DNA from: Cycas panzhihuaensis
Lineage: Eukaryota > Cycadophyta
Direction: 5' to 3'
DNA length: 64,000 nucleotides
NCBI GenBank assembly: GCA_023213395.1
Contig: CM041465.1
Coordinates: 242,737,741-242,801,740, forward strand
Shown: one piece after another, positions 56,961 through 64,000 of the stretch
Layout: each line of letters begins with the position of its first letter
Position numbering within the stretch: the stretch's first letter is position 1
Translations under genes and position numbers: made by a program
Notes under the pieces: model-generated
Seen by the model: only the letters and a program-made list of their open reading frames with translations
Told to the model about the DNA's origin: nothing
The model's database searches: none

Positions 56961-57059
56961 AATCTACTTGAGATCCCTTATCTCCCCTTATTTAGGTGAT
57001 TCCCACTGGTCATGATTTTCCTCTTGACTAAAATGATTAAAAAAAATCTTTCATATTAA

Positions 57060-58850
57060 CTTGGGAATTTATTGATTGACCTATTCCATTTACCCATGCT
57101 TCCTTAATCATTGAGTTTCTACTAGTTTGTGATCATCATCTTTTTGACAATCCCCAAATGATCAAGTCATCATCTCCCCATCTTATTAAATTGAAGAACA
57201 TTATTCTTAGTATCACTTAGATCATTTTGAAAATAATTAAGCAATCCTTGAACATATGGCTGGATGTATACCTAGTCTTCCATCCCATCATCATATACTA
57301 GGGTTTTTAAAATTAATATATTTAGATTCACCATTAGCTATTCCTTTTTAATTAGAGGAATCAATTTCCTTGGAAAAACCTGCTCCTCCTTACTTTGAGA
57401 GAGGAAATGCTATGTTTGTAGGGGAAATTGTTAACATTGACTTAGAGTTAGGAGATACTTCAGAGATTATTAAAGTTAGGGATGCTTGTTCCCCTGAAGA
57501 GATCTCTTAATTCAAGGATCTCTTTCATTAGTTTAATTCCATATTTGCCTAGGATTATAGTTATACACATGGTTTTCATCCTTATATAGTTATACACAAT
57601 ATCACTACTATCCCTAGTGTTAAACCTAATCGCCATAAATAAAGGCCCATACATCCTCACTTGTTTAATTCAATTAAATAAGAAGTTTACAAACTTTTCA
57701 AAGTTGGATTTATTAAGAGTGTGGATTATTCTAAAATAGGTTTCAAACATAGTTCCAGTAGCAGGCAAAATAGATCTATCTAAATATGCATTAACTTTTG
57801 AGATATCAATGATGCTTATCCCAAAGATAAATTTTCCCTTCCCTTTTAAAACTAAATTTGGGACCAAAATATTAACTTTAAAGTCATGTTCCTTATGGAT
57901 GGTTTTTTAGGATATAATCAAATTGTTATTTCACCCCAAGACTGTTACAAAGCTACTTTCACCACTCCTTAGGGGACCTTTATTTATAATATCATGCTCT
58001 TCAAATGAAAGAATGCTGGAGCCACTTATCAAAGAACTATGGTGTTCATATTCCTTGACTTAGTTGGCAATATAATTGGTATTTATTTAGGTGATATGCT
58101 TACCCTCTCCCAATGATGACAAGATTATATTCATGAGTTAAGGACAATCTTTAAGAGATGTTGTAAATATCACCTATGTTTGAATCCCATCATATGTATT
58201 TTTGTAGTTATATTTAATAAGTTATTAGGAAATATTATTTCACATGATGGAATTAGAGTTTACCCTAATAAGGTTAATGTTATCATAGAAATGCCTCCCT
58301 TATGGACATAAAAGCAAGTTAAATCTTTCTTAAGAAGACTTGGGCTCCTTAGGGATTTTATTGCTACTTTTTCTTTAGATGCTAAACCCCTTATAAATCT
58401 CTTAAAGAAAGAAGTTTCTTTGGATTAGACTCCTCAAGCACAAGAGTCCTTTGATAAGTTGAAATGAGTGTTAGTTTTAGCTACTATCATTGCTCCTCCT
58501 ATATTTAGTAAACCTTTCATTTTATATACCTCATCTAGTGAAGAGTCATTGGCTAGCATGTTAGCTCAAGAGAATGATTTTGGGAAGGAACAAGCTATAT
58601 GCTTTATTGGTAGAATTTTAATCACAATAGAACTCCATTATCCTTCTACTAATAAAGAGTGTCTTTCCTTAATCTTTGCTACTAAGAATCTATGTCATTA
58701 TCTCCTTGGCAATACAATCCTTCTTATTGTTTAGTCAGATCTAATTAGATACCTCTTAAATAAGACTAATCTTACTAGACATTTGGGAAAATGGTCATTA
58801 TTATTATAAGAATTTAATTTTGAGACAATTAATTAGAAATAGAAAAAGGA
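57060..58850 (+). pseudogene. G1 gypsy RT and RNase H, broken
   Basis: EEISFKDLFHFNSIFADY-like sequence precedes RT; PKDKFSLPF, then FLMDGFLGYNQIVISPQDCYKATFTTP.GTFIYNIMLFK (about 57890-58010), MVFIFLDLVGNIIGIYLGDML (about 58035-58100; YVDD replaced by YLGD) and LGNIISHDGIRVYPNKVNVI (about 58220-58290). QVKSFLRRLGLLRDFIATFS follows. RNase H: ORF 58468-58734, FSKPFILYTSSSEESLASMLAQEN (Asp changed to Ser at the first site), HYPSTNKECLSLIFATKNLCHYLLG, then LNKTNLTRHLGKWSLLL.EFNF. Tat-like style. Not functional as read. Confidence 0.85.
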
Positions 58851-59089
58851 ATGGTTGTTATTGAGATGATAGCTAATGCCCCACTGCCAAATCATAATAA
58901 TCAAGTTATAGATGATAAGATTCCTCATAAATATATCCTTTAGATTTAGGCTATTTCTTTAGAAGTTCCTTAGGGTTGAGAGATTAAATCCTATTTAAGT
59001 GATTAAATCCTCCCTTATTCTTCCTCCTTAAAGAAGAGAAAAATAATTCAAGCCTCTTCCTAACAATACCTCTTACTTAATAATACCCT

Positions 59090-60221
59090 TTATAAGAATT
59101 TGTTTGATGAGGTTCTTCTAAGATGCCTTTCTCTAAAGAAGCTCATTCCACCTTTAGGGGAATATCACGATGGAATATATAGAGGACACTTTAGTGATCA
59201 ATCTACTACTCAATATATCCTCCATATGGGATATTATTGGCCCTTATTATTTAAATATACTTATTCTTATATCTGTAAATATGATAAATGCCAATCACAT
59301 GGTGCAAGTTAAAGAGGGCACAAGCTTGATCAAGAGTTAAAGTCTATAGTATCTCCTTGGCCCTTTTCTTAATGGGGTTTAGATCTTATTAGGTAAATCT
59401 TTCCTACATCATCTAATCAACATAAATTTATAATTACTACTATAGAATATTTTACTAAATGGAGCAAGGTTATTCCTTGGTATCAACCACAAGAAAAATA
59501 ATTACTACATTTATCTTTTAATATATTATTTGTATGTTTGGGGTCACTGATGCGATTGTCATAGATAATGGTACTTCATTTTATAATCCACACATTAGTG
59601 AATTATGTGATAAATTTCATATCACACATAGGTTATTGGCCCCATTCCACCCCTAGGAAAATGGTCAAGTAGAAGCATTTAACAAAACCCTAGTTAAGAT
59701 TTTAGCCAAGACCATGGCCAACTTATATCATGATTGGAACACCCAATTATTTCCTATATTATGGGCATACCATAAATCAAGTAAGAATGCTATAAGTATG
59801 ATACCCTTCTCCTTTGTCTATGGCATTGAAGCTATCCTTCCTTTAGAAGTTGAAATCCATTCATTATGTGTTTCATTGAAAGAGTTTACTAATAAGGAAT
59901 TCTAGAGAGAAGCACATCTTTTAGAGCTTGAAAAGATAGATGAAACTTGTTTAATGGTATTATAGAATAATTTGGCCTCTAAATCCGAAATTCAAGTCAC
60001 CCATGATAGGCATCTTAGATCCCAAAAGTTCCACATTAGTGATAAAGTATTGAAGTTGGAGTACTTTCACGATAAGGAGTAAAAATTCTCTCCAATATAA
60101 AGAGGACCCTATTTGATCATAAAAATTTTAGAAAATGGTTCTTAATAGATTTCCATATTAGAGGGTTTGGGGTTCAAGAAACTAGTTAATTCCCAATTCT
60201 TAAGGAAGTTCTATGCCTAAT
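59090..60221 (+). pseudogene. G1 gypsy integrase, broken
   Basis: ORF 59100-59312 carries HDGIYRGHFSDQSTTQYILHMGYYWPLLF..CKYDKCQSHG (H2C2 zinc-binding; the first His region is kept). The core follows in shifted frames: PWPFSWGLDLI (first Asp, near 59380), HKFIITTIEYFTKWSKVIP, IVIDNGTSF (second Asp, near 59560-59585) and NGQVEAFNKTLVK (Glu, near 59655-59690). Then 59714-59905: ANLYHDWNTQLFPILWAYHKSSKNAISMIPFSFVYGIEAILPLEVEI. The tail, SLKEFTNKEF..AHLLELEKIDE and VTHDRHLRSQKF, ends FLRKFYA at 60221. The tail is closely related to the one at 13756-14754. Confidence 0.88.
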
Positions 60222-60903
60222 GATATTAGATCTCTACAAAGAGGATAAACTATAGCTTTAAAATCATATTGTCTGATGAGATAAAACTATGGATAATCTT
60301 CTTCTTAATCACTTATTTGATCTTTTTAGTCTCCTTGTGGTTCCATGAAGTAATATTCTATCAACCATGTAAGACTACTATCCTCTCTTAGGCATAGGCA
60401 TTGGTCGTTGGAATTCCTCTTTTAGTGTTGATATCCTTTATTATATTTTTTTTCCTTTCTCTTTTGAATCTTGAACTTAAAGGACAACTTTACCCCCTAA
60501 CTTCATCCTTGATAATTATTTATAAGATATATGTCATTAGCTTTAGTTAGTATACCAATTATTTGATTGGCCTTTTTTATTTTTTACCTTTCATTACACA
60601 GGTTTTTTTTTCATTCATATATCACCTATTCTCATCCATTTATAATTTTTGGTTTGTCTTACTACACTTATTCTATCACATTCTTTATTAAATTTGGAGA
60701 CCTCATGATTTAGATTTCATTTTTGTTCCCTAGGGTTCAACCTTTAAGGAGTTTGGTTGATTCCTTTCATTCTGGTTTTATTAAAAAGGAACAATCCTTA
60801 TTATATTGAGAAAGGATATTTCATAACTAGATGATTATGGTAGTTATTTCTTTATAAATATTAAAAATTTAATATAGAAGAAAAAAAGAAGAAGTGAACA
60901 ACT
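60222..60903 (+). other. G1 3' untranslated region with purine tract
   Basis: About 680 bp between integrase stop and LTR, AT-rich, with a purine-rich run at 60878-60896 near the LTR. No RNase H or PMD-like sequence is seen, unlike the same interval of the 14.2-kb element, which is about 4.5 kb. Confidence 0.55.
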
Positions 60904-63663
60904 TGTTTCCTAGTTACCAAGCATGGATCAAGAGATGACAACTTGCAAGTAAGTGAAGGTACATGTCTCTTCCTCACTTGCAACTTTACAGTTATGTTGT
61001 TGGATCTTAGGTGTTGGTTGAATATATGCTTGATGTTTTCATGGCTTGTATATTTCTCCTTTTATGTCAATGATTACCAGGACTCTAGTCTAATGACCTT
61101 AAAGCCCCTAATCATGGCCTAATGGTCAACAAGATGACCTTTCCACATTCCCCGCAACTTGGTCCCCATTAGATTTTGGCTCATTGCTACTTGTTTCACT
61201 TCATCTTTTTGCTCTGACTATATGTGATTGGTCACTTAGAGACCTTAGGACTAGTTTCTAGGAGTCTGAAGTGGAAGCTTATAGTTCTATGGTCAACTTC
61301 TAATATACTATTACTATACCACTCTAATTGTTACTTACACCATAGAGTATTTTGTGGTACCATAAATATATTTGTAATACCATAAATAACTTCATAGTGC
61401 AATTATTACTACAGTTGCTCATGACTAACAATGTTTAAATTTTTCCATTAATACTCCCCTGTTAGAGCTGGTACATTGTGGCATACCTAGGTAGGTGTGC
61501 AACAATCCAAGGAAGCTTGCTAATTAATCAAATTGCCACTTTTGTTTGAATTAGAGTATGATTTTTCAAATCAAACCATGGCAATCCATGGTTTTTAGGG
61601 GGATGGTTTCATAGATGAAACCACTAAACCAATACTTGAATTCTATATATAAAACTCCTCAGTTTGAAAGGTTAGTTTCTTCTTTTTCTTTGGATTCTCT
61701 AGGCTTCTCATAAAACTCACTCTCTTAAGAGTTAGAATTGGTATTCTTCTACTAATTCAATCAAAGTTACAAGCATTCTCATGTTGGATGGATAAGCTTT
61801 AAGGACTTTCTTGATCGTATTCATTAGGAGCTTTCATATTTGGCTTAGATCTTGGCTACTTAGCTCTATTTTTCTCATTCCTAAGCTTCAATATTGTGGA
61901 TCACAAACATTTTTGGATTCACTTCCTTGAAACATTGGAGAGACTCACTTAATTAGGTAAAATATACTATATAACTAGTATCATTTCATTAGAGGAGGAA
62001 TTGGGAGGATATACTAATAGTTTCAGGAACTTTAAGGAGGATTATAGGTGTAGCAACCAACTATTATAACCCTCACTCTTTGGGTAACCCCCTTCTAAGC
62101 TATACAATGCTATATCTCCTTGGTGCATGCATCTTCCACCCCAATATTAGCCATGCTGCCATATGATACTTTGATTATATGTTATTAACCATTTGGAATC
62201 CCCTTAGCTATTATTTTCCACCTCACTTTTATTGATTTTTTACCTAAGTTGTATGGATTTGAAGGTTTCCCTTGGCTCCACTAAGGAAACCACCTTCATT
62301 AGAGAGGTTAGTGCCATCCTGAGGCACCCCTCACCTATTTTTCTTATCTTTGGTACTCTTCTTACACTTCTTTCTCTTAGAAGAAATATTCATACTCAAG
62401 TGTAGCACTTGTATTCTTCTTAGCCATGTGTAGATGGTAGATTATGATATATATATTATAAATGTTGCTTGTGTGTAGTCTTCTAACATACACATAAGGT
62501 GGAGAGAAACCCCTTCAAAATAGATTGAAGGACATAGAGGTGAACTACATCCCTTAAGATAAGCTCTATTTATATTTTAGCATGTTCTTTGGTTTCTTTA
62601 CTTCTCTTTTGTTTACACATCATTTCTAGTTAAGTTTGGGGTGGGTGAGTGGAGCCCCTACCATCCTACACCTATTGCAATACAAAGGAGCTTATGAGGA
62701 AAGCAAAGGGAAATGAAGGAGGTCTAAGGGAAGGAACATCTCCAAACATCATGAACTAGGTAAGTGTTTCTAAAACCTTATTCTCTTTATAGTTGTTTTA
62801 CTCTTTGTTAAAACTCTTACCTTTAACTCCCTCATCATAACAAACTTCTCTTCCCCTCTTTTGTGGTTAGTTTCCATTGGTTGCATAATCATTAAAAGAA
62901 AAGGGGTAAAGCTTTTTAAGAGACATCTTTTATTGCATGTAGGAAGAAGGATAATTTTAAAGGAAAAGTTATTTTTTCTCTTGTTCATCCTTTTTATAAA
63001 AGGCATATTGGGGAACATTTGAATTGCATGTAAAAAGGAGCATCTATTCTCCATTTTCTTTGTTCTATCTCTCATATGCATCGATATCTCTTTGCTTAAT
63101 TAGCATATGATTCCATAACTCTTTTAAGATAGAAGATAAAAGAAAAAGAAATGAGCGTGAGGCTTAATATCTTTTGCATACTATTTATTTGTTGCATTAA
63201 TTAGTCATTGGCTCGTTTTTACAACATGCACACAAACGAAACCACATTAATAAGAAATCCTAAGAGAAGCACACCATTACTTCATATATATAAGGATTAG
63301 ATAAGAAAAATAATTTAAACTTCCATTCCTCTTTTCACTTACCTTTACTATCATACCCTTACCCTGTGAGGGACCTTTTTTTCCCTCTCTCCATAGGTGG
63401 ATAGGAGGAACCTACTTAGATAACTTGGTAACCTGAGAGGGCTAAGACATTTATAACTCACAAATTCACATTCCAACTACATGTATATACCAACAAAATC
63501 TAAAACCTTATATGCAGAGAAGGGAACATGTGTTATGTGAGTCCTAAAGATGCCCCTTCATGGGTGAACAAGAGCCATATTGTATCCCTTTATGCTTCCA
63601 TACCCTACATCTATCATATATAGGTGCATAGTTGTTTCTTGTCCCCCTATAGGTGCACTTCCA
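60904..63663 (+). repeat. G1 LTR (2760 bp)
   Basis: Starts TGTTTCCTAGTTACCAAGCATGGATCAAGAG, parallel to the solo LTR start at 45712, and ends CCCTATAGGTGCACTTCCA, parallel to the ends of the other G1 LTRs. The palindromic GTACC cluster is near 61330-61410. Strongly diverged in between. The minus ORF 62770-63081 is not a recognisable protein. Confidence 0.75.
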
Positions 63664-64000
63664 CTGGTGACCATACTGGGGACCCACTAATAAGGATACC
63701 TTAAGACTCTTTTGGTAGTCTTACACTATCCCCTTCTCTCCTTATCAGGTTGTATTAGGGTGTTATATTATCCCAAAATATTTTTTTAGATCAATCTTCC
63801 TACTTCCAAGGTTCTTTAGTTGAGACGTAAATATGACATTTCTGTCATTGCTTACACAGCCTCCTCCCTGTGAAAATAGAGCCCTATGACTCTTCTATTA
63901 TTGCATTTGATTTAGGGTCATCATTGGAGGGGTACCCATCAAATTAGGCTTACTATTCTTTTGCTTTCGGTTGGTCCCACCTTAAGAGTTCTTATCCCCA
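63664..64000 (+). mobile_element. Start of a further G1 interior, leader motif at 63667-63682
   Basis: CTGGTGACCATACTGGGGACCC follows the LTR end directly, as the leader motif does at 18024 and 29166. The rest to the window end is leader-like and non-coding. It means that the LTR 60904-63663 serves as a 5' LTR for sequence to the right. Confidence 0.5.

Larger units (their letters stand above)
29158..63663 (+). mobile_element. Decayed G1 gypsy element (+), split by nested insertions
   Basis: Plus-strand pieces in the right order: leader motif (29166-29181), gag (29230-31139), gag tail (37558-37649), RT/RNase H/integrase (about 57060-60221), purine-rich tract, LTR (60904-63663). Gag, integrase tail and LTR ends match the 14.2-kb element, which puts both in one family. 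Insertions at 31140-37557 and 37650-about 57000 separate the pieces. That they belong to one insertion event is inferred from strand, order and frame; the junction near 57 kb was not resolved. Confidence 0.6.

Noticed and set aside
62770-63081. 103-codon minus ORF rich in Lys/Arg.
   Set aside because: Lies inside the G1 LTR, with no counterpart in the other LTRs and no domain.
1-64000. tRNA, rRNA, CRISPR array, bacterial operon or riboswitch.
   Set aside because: None seen. Coding traces are plant LTR retrotransposons with tRNA-type primer sites; short TGGTATCA motifs are primer sites, not tRNA genes.

Overview
The window looks like nuclear DNA of a land plant with a large, repeat-rich genome. 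I found no recognisable host single-copy gene, rRNA or tRNA. Nearly every coding trace is a plant LTR retrotransposon (Ty1/copia or Ty3/gypsy). Elements are nested in one another, and most reading frames are broken by stops that look like G:C-to-A:T transitions. A gymnosperm or another giant-genome plant is plausible, but the sequence does not prove it. I use local family names only: A, B, C and D are copia-like; G1 is a gypsy family with about 2.7-3.0 kb LTRs; G2 is a chromovirus-like gypsy.

Layout: 1-1924 is the 3' part of a family A copia (+). 1925-6525 is a family B copia (+) with a 21-bp coding minisatellite and a truncated 3' LTR. 6526-20742 is a structurally complete G1 element on the minus strand: 2722 and 2715 bp LTRs, target duplication CTTTC on both sides, gag and protease, and an integrase C-terminus. 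Reverse transcriptase, the pol-type RNase H and the integrase core are missing. In their place, between the integrase tail and the 3' LTR, lie a plus-strand (antisense) plant-mobile-domain-like gene with its own TATA box and an intron, and a separate, intact RNase H ORF. 20743-22898 holds a gypsy gag remnant split by a family A solo LTR (TSD AAATG) and a 239-bp LTR. 22899-29157 is AT-rich; its main structure is a divergent inverted repeat with arms of about 1 kb (about 23.56-26.03 kb).

From 29158 to 63663 a decayed plus-strand G1 element can be followed in pieces. Its gag is at 29.2-31.1 kb and 37.56-37.65 kb, its RT/RNase H/integrase at 57.1-60.2 kb, and its LTR at 60904-63663. It is opened by a G2 gypsy (31140-37557, minus) and by a family B copia (from 37650, minus). 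The B element is itself opened by a nearly whole family A copia (39466-44785, TSD AGATA), by a G1 solo LTR (45712-48668), and by a C/D copia complex (49203 to about 57 kb). The LTR at 60904-63663 is followed by another primer-binding-type leader, so a second G1 internal region seems to start at the right edge.

How the parts relate: the 14.2-kb G1 element is non-autonomous as read here, and would need RT and integrase supplied by a relative such as the copy at 57-60 kb. The most interesting feature is its cargo, an antisense PMD-like gene plus a detached RNase H. The 0.7-kb equivalent interval of the other G1 copy in this window has room for neither.
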